DNA from: Ignavibacteriaceae bacterium
GTDB taxonomy: Bacteria > Bacteroidota > Ignavibacteria > Ignavibacteriales > Ignavibacteriaceae
Length of the DNA: 14,310 nucleotides
Assembly: GCA_022865965.1 (NCBI GenBank)
Contig: JALHTS010000123.1
Span: forward strand, 1-14,310
Direction of reading: 5' to 3'
Under the pieces are notes generated by a model that saw only the letters and a list, made by a program, of their open reading frames with translations, was not told where the DNA came from and did not search any database. The position numbers and the translations under genes are program-made. Within the stretch, counting starts at the first letter, position 1. Each line of letters begins with the position of its first letter. This document shows positions 1 through 6,852 of the stretch, in pieces.

Positions 1-1158
1 AGGCGTTTCCCAATCATTCGGTTTGTGTTCTAACTTCTTTGTCTTTTTATAGTATTTCAGTTGTTGGTCATAATTTGATGGGCGTTTTAATCCTGTACAA
101 ACCTTAATATCAAACAATTGTTTTTTGTTTTCAATCGCATATAATTTAAAATCAGGAATGTTAACAAGGATGTATTTCGGAATGTCAGAATAATCTATCC
201 ACCTAAATCTTTCTAATGATATTTTAATCTTTTCAATGTATTCCTGCGGAGTCGTATTCAACTTATCAATCGTTGCTTTGCCTATTATACCATCATCATT
301 TAAACCATTTAAGCGCTGAAATTGTTTTAGCGGAGCAACAAGAACAGAGTCATAAAGAGTATTATCTTTTATTGAAATCTTGGCAGTATCAACAAATCCA
401 AGAATTATTAACTTATCATAAACTTTACTTATAGAAGTATGTCTATCTCCGAGTTCAATTTTCGTTTCCAGCGGCGGAATAATTTCCCATTTCAGAAGTT
501 TTAATTTTTCAAATTGTTTTAAGGCATTATATAGTTTTAAGTATTTTTCTCCTTTTGGCTTAACATTAATCAAGTATTGAACAATATCACTTTGACTTAA
601 TGGCTCAAGTAAATTTTTCTTTATATAATCAATAACAGGAAGATTGTAGCTGGTATTAAATATTTCTTTCGGATTGACAACGCCGTATCGCAGATGATTT
701 GAATATTTTAATATAGCATCGGAAACAAGGATTTCAGTGTTTGCTAGTTGTATAAATCTGTTTGGATTAATCATGCTGTCTGCTGTTGCGGCGAGAAACT
801 GTTCAGCTATTAGTTTGGTATGATATTGTTCTGGATTTAATCCGTGTTCCTCTGCTCTGTCAAGAATATTAAGGAGTGAATAAATAAAATCCTTTTGTTG
901 AAAACTGCCTATAAAAACCGGTTGATATTTTCTGTTAGAATAAAAAGACCTTAGAGTATCGAAGTACTGAACAGATGAATCCCTTAAAAGGATCGAATAA
1001 TCTTTTTTAGTAAAAATGTTTTTCAGGGTTTCTTGATATTTAGCGTAATTAAAATTTAGTTTTTCATCTAAGCTTTTCTCAACTTTGGGCGGCTTTTGAT
1101 TACAGGCTGAAATAAGAGAAATAAGGACTATTATAAGCAACGCTGCGAACTTCTTCAA
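1..1158 (-). CDS. L,D-transpeptidase (YcbB/LdtD-like) lipoprotein, N-terminal part, cut by window edge
   Basis: Continuous open frame of 386 codons on the minus strand from a TTG at 1158 to the left edge. The product would cross-link peptidoglycan stems (3-3 links) in the periplasm. Residues 1-19 are a lipoprotein signal (LKKFAALLII..., lipobox LISAC, Cys19). Residues about 65-225 match the L,D-transpeptidase scaffold region (KKDYSILLRDSSV, AEEHGLNPEQYH). Residues about 237-300 are a peptidoglycan-binding-1 fold (LKQFQRLNGLNDDGIIGKAT). From about 327 the YkuD catalytic domain begins (YILVNIPDFKLYAIEN). The catalytic His/Cys motif lies beyond the window, so activity cannot be judged. The start is chosen because it directly precedes the Lys-rich signal peptide; the ATG at 1171 is out of frame, and no in-frame ATG lies nearby. 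A Lys-rich stretch at about 358-383 is longer than the loop in the Escherichia coli enzyme. Divergent from, and functionally separate from, the sugar locus. Family call firm, start moderately sure. Confidence 0.88.
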   Translation of the reverse strand, partial: MKKFAALLIIVLISLISACNQKPPKVEKSLDEKLNFNYAKYQETLKNIFTKKDYSILLRDSSVQYFDTLRSFYSNRKYQPVFIGSFQQKDFIYSLLNILDRAEEHGLNPEQYHTKLIAEQFLAATADSMINPNRFIQLANTEILVSDAILKYSNHLRYGVVNPKEIFNTSYNLPVIDYIKKNLLEPLSQSDIVQYLINVKPKGEKYLKLYNALKQFEKLKLLKWEIIPPLETKIELGDRHTSISKVYDKLIILGFVDTAKISIKDNTLYDSVLVAPLKQFQRLNGLNDDGIIGKATIDKLNTTPQEYIEKIKISLERFRWIDYSDIPKYILVNIPDFKLYAIENKKQLFDIKVCTGLKRPSNYDQQLKYYKKTKKLEHKPNDWETP

Positions 1159-1215
1159 AATAATTTTCCATATGAATTGTTTATTGAATTTAATAATTGC
1201 CCGCAAATATATGAA

Positions 1216-1244
1216 ATATTACATTTCTCAGCTATAATTGACAA
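1216..1244 (-). promoter_or_regulatory. Putative promoter for the L,D-transpeptidase gene
   Basis: On the minus strand TTGTCA (1244-1239) is followed after 17 bases by TAATAT (1221-1216), about 58 bases before the TTG start. The sequence TATATTTG at 1211-1204 also fits the Bacteroidetes -7 element TAnnTTTG, but no -33 TTTG lies at the right distance from it. Assigned by pattern only. Confidence 0.4.
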
Positions 1245-1779
1245 TTGTGATTGCAAATATCAAAAAGCGGTAGCAAAATCTTTCGAACATCGCACACGTT
1301 GTGTATAGGGCTGGAAGAGAACATACTAACTCAAAACAAAAGCAAATCTATCTAAATTTGCTAACTGTTAATTGACCTTCTCATTGAACAAACATATTTT
1401 TAAGTGTCTTTAAGATTATTCTTAGACGTTCCTACTGATATTGCCCTCAATTATCCTTCTTTCTCTGGCGGGGGACTGACTTGATATTTCCAATAATTAA
1501 AAGGTTTATGGAATCAGAAATGAAAAAGTTAAGTAGTTAAAATGAAACTCTTTATTGGTTATAATTCATATACCTTTTTTGGAATTTATAGAGTCATTGG
1601 AGATTAACATAATTAAGGTCTGTTTTTGAAGCATAATTAAAACATAATTACTATTCAAGTTATTTTTACTTTGAAATCCCACACCCTCAACAAAGGTACA
1701 ATATTATGTTTTAAGTAATGCCGGACTCGATTGTAGATATTTTAAGTTTTTATTGTATTGAAAAAAAACTAATTTATTA
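1245..1779. other. Intergenic region without a recognisable gene
   Basis: No open frame with coding character was found on either strand; frames are short and stop-rich, and composition is strongly AT-rich. It holds a 7-bp inverted repeat AGCAAAT/ATTTGCT with an 8-base loop (1341-1362) and three copies of CATAATTA (1608, 1632, 1643). There is no T-run hairpin that would serve as a terminator, and no tRNA-like fold was seen. Confidence 0.6.
1608..1650 (+). repeat. Three direct copies of CATAATTA
   Basis: CATAATTA occurs at 1608-1615, 1632-1639 and 1643-1650, each preceded by A plus A or G (AACATAATTA, AGCATAATTA, AACATAATTA). Spacings are 24 and 11 bases. In such AT-rich DNA short repeats can arise by chance; a regulator-binding cluster is possible but unproven. 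Confidence 0.4.
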
Positions 1780-1794
1780 TTGTAATTATTACAA
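1780..1794. promoter_or_regulatory. Perfect 15-bp palindrome upstream of the -35 box
   Basis: TTGTAATTATTACAA is a 7-1-7 perfect inverted repeat, ending 7 bases before the putative -35 hexamer. Its half-sites TGTAA...TTACA are the same as in the LacI-type operator at 1841-1854, but the spacer is 3 bases instead of 4 and there is no central CG. It may be an auxiliary site for the same repressor or a site for another regulator. Confidence 0.45.
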
Positions 1795-1801
1795 AAGCCT
1801 C

Positions 1802-1830
1802 TTGACATTATGGGAGTAAAAAATTATCTT
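1802..1830 (+). promoter_or_regulatory. Putative main promoter of the sugar locus
   Basis: TTGACA (1802-1807), a 17-base spacer and TATCTT (1825-1830) form a good sigma70-type promoter; transcription would begin near 1837. TATCTTAG also partly fits the Bacteroidetes element TAnnTTTG. The LacI-type operator lies just downstream of the predicted start, the usual arrangement for repression, which strengthens the call. Confidence 0.6.
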
Positions 1831-1840
1831 AGCATTAAGA

Positions 1841-1854
1841 TGTAAACGTTTACA
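1841..1854. promoter_or_regulatory. LacI-family operator
   Basis: TGTAAACGTTTACA is a perfect 14-bp palindrome with the central CG and AAACGTTT core typical of LacI/GalR-family operators. It sits at roughly +4 to +17 of the predicted transcript, so a bound repressor would block initiation or early elongation. The obvious candidate protein is the LacI-family regulator at 11052-12050. No second copy of this exact site was seen in the window. Confidence 0.8.
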
Positions 1855-1896
1855 TTATGTTTTTGTTAAAAGTTCTTTATCTGATTCTTTAATATC

Positions 1897-1938
1897 TTCA
1901 TTAAGATAAAACTTAATTGAAACAGATTAGTCACTAAT
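1897..1938 (+). promoter_or_regulatory. Leader with a bulged hairpin and a 13-bp inverted repeat
   Basis: In the untranslated leader TTCATTAAG (1897-1905) pairs with CTTAA-T-TGAA (1912-1921), nine pairs with one bulge and a six-base loop. It is followed by ATTAGT-C-ACTAAT (1926-1938), a perfect 6-1-6 inverted repeat ending 11 bases before the AGGAGG ribosome-binding site. No riboswitch family was recognised; both are weak AU-rich structures. Confidence 0.3.
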
Positions 1939-1949
1939 AAATCATAATC

Positions 1950-1955
1950 AGGAGG
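1950..1955 (+). promoter_or_regulatory. Ribosome-binding site retained in front of the pseudogene
   Basis: AGGAGG stands 4 bases before ATG 1960, but the second codon is TGA. The strong site marks where the ancestral gene began, although translation from this ATG now ends at once. Confidence 0.6.
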
Positions 1956-1959
1956 TGCT

Positions 1960-2312
1960 ATGTGAAAGTTTTATTATACCTTTACTCTTACTTCTCTGTC
2001 CCTTTTCGCCAGCGCAGAAATATTCTCGCAGGTAGGCAAGATCCAATTATTCTTCCTGTTTACATTACGGCAGATGCGATCGCCCTGGATGGAATGCTGA
2101 CATAAGCATCTTGGAGCGTTGATAAACTACATATGATGTTTAACAAAGATGCTGCACCATCCGGTTATTCAAATACTCCCACTGCTGGACTCCAGGAAGC
2201 TGGAACGTATAATTTTAAGGTTGATGCAATCAGTTTAAGCAGTGGATTTTATATCTATTAACTTGAAACTGACAACTTAGCTGTACATTTATTAAATATA
2301 AAATACCTTTAA
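1960..2312 (+). pseudogene. Decayed, internally deleted CBM9-like/T9SS secreted-protein gene
   Basis: A remnant of a tandem paralogue of the gene at 2322. After the ribosome-binding site comes ATG-TGA, then a signal peptide in the ATG frame (KFYYTFTLTSLSLFASAEIF, followed by SQ). A frameshift lies at about 2029-2040. In the next frame VYITADAIALDGMLT-stop-ASW (stop TAA at 2103) aligns with AYVTTNTITLDGILDEGFW, the start of the second CBM9-like domain of the neighbour. After about 25 more codons the same frame jumps, near 2184-2193, to the end of a T9SS sorting domain: AGTYNFKVDAISLSSGFYIY-stop-LETD aligns with AGEYNMRWQASNVSSGVYFY-ELRTD. That frame ends at TAA 2310-2312, just as the neighbour ends with its own CTD tail. 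One frameshift, a TGA, two TAA and a loss of several hundred codons rule out a single sequencing error. It now lies in the leader of the intact gene. Confidence 0.85.
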
Positions 2313-2317
2313 GGAGG
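2311..2317 (+). promoter_or_regulatory. Ribosome-binding site of the CBM9-like protein gene
   Basis: AAGGAGG, 4 bases before ATG 2322, sets the start. It overlaps the terminal TAA of the pseudogene, which fits a former two-gene arrangement. It is much stronger than the sites of the downstream genes. Confidence 0.75.
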
Positions 2318-2321
2318 TAAT

Positions 2322-4070
2322 ATGAAAAACACAGTATTTACTCTTACAGTACTTTTCTTTCTTTCTCTCACACTAACAACCAACACATCGTTTGCACAAA
2401 TGCACTCTGATCCTGCCTATATTCAGGTGGTTTCAGCTGCTGATCCAATGACTGTTGACGGCGTGTTGGATGAGACAGACTGGCTTAAAAGGTTTGATTA
2501 TTTGGTCTACAAAGCAGGATCACTTCCAGGGGATGTTATTTACACAGTTACTGATGAAGTTTTAGTCCACGGTAGTTATCCCGATACTACAACAACTTTT
2601 GTTAAATTTCTTCATAATGGACTTGATCTTTATATTTCTTTACAATCGGATGATCATTCTGTTGGAAAGTTCGGAACAAGTTGGGAAGGGGATGGACTTT
2701 TTATGAAAATAAAGGATGCTAGTGGTGCAGCGGTTGAATATAAATTATATTTCAATGTTGGAGGCGTTAATCCTGACATCGTTTATGAAGAACCAGGGCT
2801 TTACCCTGGATCTGGTGAAGGCGCTGCCTGGAAACATTCTGCAACCATAGTAAACGATACTAGTCAGGTTGATTCAGGTTATACAGCTGAGATGGTAATT
2901 CATCTCGATCAGCTTGGATATACAGACCCTTATGGGAATATTGAAGTCATGATAAACATTTTTGATCCGGATGGTTATGAAGATGATATGGATCCATATG
3001 GTTCAGTAGGTTCTTACTGGAAGAGTTGGTGGGGAAGTGAATGGGGCGGTGAGTTCAGAACTTTACGCCTTGCAGATCCACAAGTAAAGAACGCATATGT
3101 TACAACTAATACCATTACTCTTGATGGAATACTTGATGAAGGCTTCTGGACTGATGCTGAAAGTGTTGTTGTAGGAGTAGGTTCCAACACTTCCACAGGT
3201 GGTTTCTACATGCAATGGAACGATACACTAAACAGTTATACGGATCAGAGCATGGCAACAATTAAATTTGTTCATAATGGAACAGATCTTTACATCGGTG
3301 TTGTATCAGACGATAATTCGGTATGTAAGTGGAGCCCAGGTTGGGAAGCTGACGGACTTTTCCTTTGGATGACAAACAAGGGTGATTATTCACCCAGCCT
3401 GAGAATGGAAATAAAGGCCATGTACTTTACAGGTACTGTTGGAGATGGCATTTCATTCGAAACATCAACTAGTGTTCCGACTGGTGGTGCTGAAGGTGCT
3501 TCATTTGAACCGGGGGGAACAGTTACCCATACTGAAGTTGGCGGACCAGATGCCGGTTACTCTTTAGAAGTTGTTGTTCATACCGACCTGTTTGGTTATG
3601 TTATTGGAGATACTGTACGACTAAGCTGTGTAATCTGGGATCTCGATTACTCATCGGTAGATGCTTTTAGTGCTGATACTTCAGATTACGCACCACATTG
3701 GTGGGGTACACAATGGGCTGATCCAGGCTTTGAAAAATATAACCTGTATAGACAAGTAGTTCTTTCAAACCTTACTGATGTTGATGAAAATCCAGCTTCA
3801 GTTCCCGATGCATACCAGCTATTACAAAATTACCCGAATCCTTTTAATCCCGAAACTAATATCCGTTACTCGGTGCCTAAGGGAACTCAGGTAACCTTGA
3901 AAGTATATGACGTTCTTGGAAATGAAGTTGCAACACTCGTTAATGAATTCAAAAATGCAGGTGAATACAATATGAGATGGCAGGCTTCAAATGTAAGTAG
4001 CGGTGTTTATTTTTATGAGTTAAGAACTGATGAATTTGTTAAGATAAATAAAATGATTCTGTTACGCTAA
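2322..4070 (+). CDS. Secreted double CBM9-like domain protein with T9SS sorting domain
   Basis: 582 residues. Residues 1-25 are a signal peptide ending SFAQ. Two tandem domains of the carbohydrate family 9 binding-like type follow, about 34-249 and 256-478. Each begins with a DGxLDExxW motif (MTVDGVLDETDW, ITLDGILDEGFW), contains a KFxHNGxDLYI...SDDxSV...WExDGLF core (about 95-127 and 315-347), and ends with a Trp-rich WWGxxW segment (236-241 and 460-465). Residues 495-582 are a type A T9SS sorting domain (NYPNPFNPETNIRYSVP ... SSGVYFYELRT). The protein should cross the inner membrane by Sec and the outer membrane by T9SS, and end on the surface or outside, where it could bind a glycan; no catalytic residues are evident. 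Ligand unknown. It is preceded by a LacI-type operator and a dead paralogue and followed by a terminator, so it may be expressed more strongly than the downstream operon. Domain calls are firm, ligand role inferred. Confidence 0.9.
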   Translation: MKNTVFTLTVLFFLSLTLTTNTSFAQMHSDPAYIQVVSAADPMTVDGVLDETDWLKRFDYLVYKAGSLPGDVIYTVTDEVLVHGSYPDTTTTFVKFLHNGLDLYISLQSDDHSVGKFGTSWEGDGLFMKIKDASGAAVEYKLYFNVGGVNPDIVYEEPGLYPGSGEGAAWKHSATIVNDTSQVDSGYTAEMVIHLDQLGYTDPYGNIEVMINIFDPDGYEDDMDPYGSVGSYWKSWWGSEWGGEFRTLRLADPQVKNAYVTTNTITLDGILDEGFWTDAESVVVGVGSNTSTGGFYMQWNDTLNSYTDQSMATIKFVHNGTDLYIGVVSDDNSVCKWSPGWEADGLFLWMTNKGDYSPSLRMEIKAMYFTGTVGDGISFETSTSVPTGGAEGASFEPGGTVTHTEVGGPDAGYSLEVVVHTDLFGYVIGDTVRLSCVIWDLDYSSVDAFSADTSDYAPHWWGTQWADPGFEKYNLYRQVVLSNLTDVDENPASVPDAYQLLQNYPNPFNPETNIRYSVPKGTQVTLKVYDVLGNEVATLVNEFKNAGEYNMRWQASNVSSGVYFYELRTDEFVKINKMILLR

Positions 4071-4076
4071 GTTATT

Positions 4077-4125
4077 TAGAGGGAGTAAATCCGGAACGAT
4101 TTACTCCCTTTACCTTATATTTTTT
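4077..4125 (+). terminator. Rho-independent terminator after the CBM9-like gene
   Basis: GGGAGTAAATC (4081-4091) pairs perfectly with GATTTACTCCC (4098-4108) around a 6-base loop. The stem can extend outward to 4077/4112 with one G-U pair. A U-rich stretch follows (4109-4125, ending in a run of T). The tail is interrupted by ACC and A bases, so read-through into the receptor operon is plausible. Confidence 0.8.
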
Positions 4126-4194
4126 AGCGAATATTATTTTTCAAGATGTTCGAATACTTTAATTACTATTTACAGCAAAATATTTGGAACACAG

Positions 4195-6843
4195 ATGAAA
4201 ATTTTTTGCAAATCAAGTCTGTATATATTTTTATTAGTTGTTCTTAGTGCAGCCGTCATCTTTCCCGGTCAGACAGGTAAAATTGCGGGTACAGTAAAAG
4301 ATAAAAGCACCGGAGAACCATTAATTGGTGTTAATATTTTTATTGAGAAAACCACCATAGGTGCAGCTTCGGATATTAATGGAGATTACTTTATTGTTAA
4401 TATCCCACCCGGTGAATACACAGTAGTTGCTTCGATGATTGGTTATCAATCTATGAAAGTAACTAAAGTAATTGTAACAGCAGATAAAACAACCAACATT
4501 AATTTTGAATTAGAAGTCCAGAGACTTGAACTAAATGAAGAAGTGGTCGTAACTGCTGAAAGACTGATAATCCGTAAAGACCTTACATCAAGCGAACTAT
4601 CTGTTACATCAAGTGAGATTAAAAGCCTTCCCGTTGAAAGTCTTTCTGATATCCTTCAACTTAAAGCAGGTGTTGTTACTGATGCAGGTGGAGGAATACA
4701 TATCAGGGGGGGCAGGACCTCCGAAGTAAGCTATCTTATCGATGGTATTCCTGTTAATGATAACTACTCTGGCAGCAGCGGTGCAAGTGTAGATATTCAA
4801 TTTATGGAAGAGGTAAAGGTAATCAGCGGTGTTTTTAATGCTGAATATGGGCAGGCACTTTCCGGTGTGGTTGATGTTATTACAAAACAGGGGTCTAATA
4901 CATTTCAGGCAAATATTTCGGTTTCATCCGGTGATTACCTAAGTAATAACAAAGACATTTTCTTTAATATCGATGAATTTAATCCAACCGGAACTTCTGA
5001 AATCAAAGCAAACATTAGCGGTCCATTAAATGTTTTAGGTAAGAATTTTAGTTACAATTTAGCTTTCAGAAGATTTTCAAATGATGGCTATCTTTACGGT
5101 CAAAAAAGATTCAATCCAAAGGACAGTTCTTTTCAGGAAGGTGATGCTTTTTATATCGTCTCAACGGGCGATAACAAAATTATTTCGATTAATCCTTTTT
5201 TAAATTATAATTTTCAGGGCAAATTTACTCTCAATCTTTTGCAGGAATTAAAAATCTCTAATCTTTTTTTATGGGATAAAACCGACTCTAAATATTACAA
5301 CCATATTTATAAACTTAATCCCGATGGACTTCCTGAAAAGTTTACTAACTCAATAAATAACATAATTACTTTTACCTATGTCTTTTCTCCGAGTACTTTC
5401 CTTGATTTAAAATATTCATATGGCAGAAGCGAAGAAAAATCATATGTATTTGAAGACATTAGAGATGCCCGATACGCGAATCCTGAACTTCTGAACCAAC
5501 TTACAAGTTACGCTTTTCTAACGGGTGGAACTGATATGGGGCATTCCAGCAGAATCACCAATACCAACATTATCAAAGCTGATTTATTCAGCCAGATTGA
5601 TAATTATAATGGAATAAAAACCGGGATTGAATTAAATATTGGAAAGATTCAACCTAACAATGAAATTGTTAAGTACCAGGATACTCTAAAAGTTTTTGAT
5701 TTCAATTACTTCATTAACCAAGGCAATTTTGAATATAATCCTCTTTCTTTTGCTTACTATCTTCAGGATAAAGTTGAATATAAAAGCGTAATTATTAATG
5801 CTGGTGTTCGATACGATTATTTCAATTCAAACGGTAAAGTACCAACAGATCTTCGCGATCCGGAAAACTCTCCCAAAATTAATGCAAAAGAGCAACACCA
5901 GGTAAGCCCAAGGCTTGGCATTGCTTTTCCTATCTCAGCGGATGGAACAATACACTTTAGCTATGGACATTTCTTCCAACTGCCGCCTTACAGCTATCTG
6001 TATTCAAATCCTAATTACAGAGTTGGACCCGGAGGATTATACACCCTTATGGGAAATGCAAATCTAAAAGCCCAATCGATTGTTGCTTACGAACTTGGTT
6101 TGCATTACCAATTTTTTGATATGATTGGACTTGAGGTCATAGGGTACTACAAGGATATCACAAATCTACTTGGTACCGAAATACAGGATTCATATATAAA
6201 GAGCGACCGATATGCTTTGTATGTGAACAGGGATTATGGCAAGGCACGTGGGTTTACTGTTTCAATAACGAAACGACCAACCGAAGATCATGTTTCAGTA
6301 TCACTTGATTACACTTTACAAATTGCAGAAGGCAACGCTTCAGATCCAAACGATGCTTACGATCGCGCACAGGGCACACCTCCTAAGCAGCCAAATATTC
6401 AAGTCGTTCCGCTAAATTGGGACCAGAGACATACTATAAACCTTTCACTCTTTTATATAGTCCCCGGCGATTTCAATCTTGGAGTAATCGCTAAATATGA
6501 AAGCGGTTTCCCTTATACACCTGAATTGCAGTCAATACAAACAAGTTTTGAAAACAGTGCAAGAATTCCATCAAAGACAAATGTTGATTTACAATTCAAT
6601 AAAGATTTTATGATTGGAGAAACTGCTCTTTCATTCTTTGTAAGAGTATTTAATCTTTTCGATACAAGAAACGAAATAAATGTTTACCGCGATACTGGAA
6701 GAGCCGGTTACACGCTTTTAAGCCAGTACACTCCGCAATACCAGGGTCCAAATACATTGGACGAGTTTTTAAACAGACCCGATTATTATTCTGAACCGAG
6801 AAGAATTCTATTGGGTGTGTCATATAATTTTAATATGCAATAG
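4195..6843 (+). CDS. TonB-dependent outer-membrane receptor
   Basis: 882 residues. Signal peptide about 1-26 (ends FPGQ). A carboxypeptidase-regulatory-like beta-sandwich spans 28-106 (GKIAGTVKDKSTGEPLIGVN ... PPGEYTVVASMIGYQ). A possible TonB-contact segment is LNEEVVVTAER (113-123). The plug domain is about 128-232 (IRGGRTSEVSYLIDGIPV ... VISGVFNAEYGQALSGVVDV), followed by a 22-strand-type barrel ending ...RRILLGVSYNF. It would import a bulky substrate across the outer membrane using TonB-ExbBD energy. There is no N-terminal STN signalling domain, so it is not expected to act through an anti-sigma factor. It opens the five-gene operon, 9 bases before the next gene; it is SusC-like in placement, but no SusD partner follows. 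The start follows a weak GGA site and fits the signal peptide. Substrate is inferred from context to be an oligosaccharide. Class is firm, substrate not. Confidence 0.93.
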   Translation: MKIFCKSSLYIFLLVVLSAAVIFPGQTGKIAGTVKDKSTGEPLIGVNIFIEKTTIGAASDINGDYFIVNIPPGEYTVVASMIGYQSMKVTKVIVTADKTTNINFELEVQRLELNEEVVVTAERLIIRKDLTSSELSVTSSEIKSLPVESLSDILQLKAGVVTDAGGGIHIRGGRTSEVSYLIDGIPVNDNYSGSSGASVDIQFMEEVKVISGVFNAEYGQALSGVVDVITKQGSNTFQANISVSSGDYLSNNKDIFFNIDEFNPTGTSEIKANISGPLNVLGKNFSYNLAFRRFSNDGYLYGQKRFNPKDSSFQEGDAFYIVSTGDNKIISINPFLNYNFQGKFTLNLLQELKISNLFLWDKTDSKYYNHIYKLNPDGLPEKFTNSINNIITFTYVFSPSTFLDLKYSYGRSEEKSYVFEDIRDARYANPELLNQLTSYAFLTGGTDMGHSSRITNTNIIKADLFSQIDNYNGIKTGIELNIGKIQPNNEIVKYQDTLKVFDFNYFINQGNFEYNPLSFAYYLQDKVEYKSVIINAGVRYDYFNSNGKVPTDLRDPENSPKINAKEQHQVSPRLGIAFPISADGTIHFSYGHFFQLPPYSYLYSNPNYRVGPGGLYTLMGNANLKAQSIVAYELGLHYQFFDMIGLEVIGYYKDITNLLGTEIQDSYIKSDRYALYVNRDYGKARGFTVSITKRPTEDHVSVSLDYTLQIAEGNASDPNDAYDRAQGTPPKQPNIQVVPLNWDQRHTINLSLFYIVPGDFNLGVIAKYESGFPYTPELQSIQTSFENSARIPSKTNVDLQFNKDFMIGETALSFFVRVFNLFDTRNEINVYRDTGRAGYTLLSQYTPQYQGPNTLDEFLNRPDYYSEPRRILLGVSYNFNMQ

Positions 6844-6852
6844 GTTTAACTG

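Noticed and set aside
1291..1310. ACAC-GTT-GTGT inverted repeat that resembles an integron attC or MITE end
   Set aside because: There is no matching second end, no full attC core pair and no nearby integrase or target-site duplication.
1341..1362. AGCAAAT/ATTTGCT hairpin as a terminator
   Set aside because: It has only 7 AT-rich pairs, an 8-base loop and no T run; no gene ends nearby.
1560..1565. Perfect TATAAT as a second promoter
   Set aside because: No acceptable -35 hexamer lies 16-18 bases upstream, and the site is far from any start codon; chance is likely in this AT-rich stretch.
1962..2105. GTG-initiated small ORF after the AGGAGG site
   Set aside because: The GTG frame is open for about 47 codons, but its N-terminal part is not the signal peptide, which is in the ATG frame; the frame is better explained as part of the decayed paralogue.
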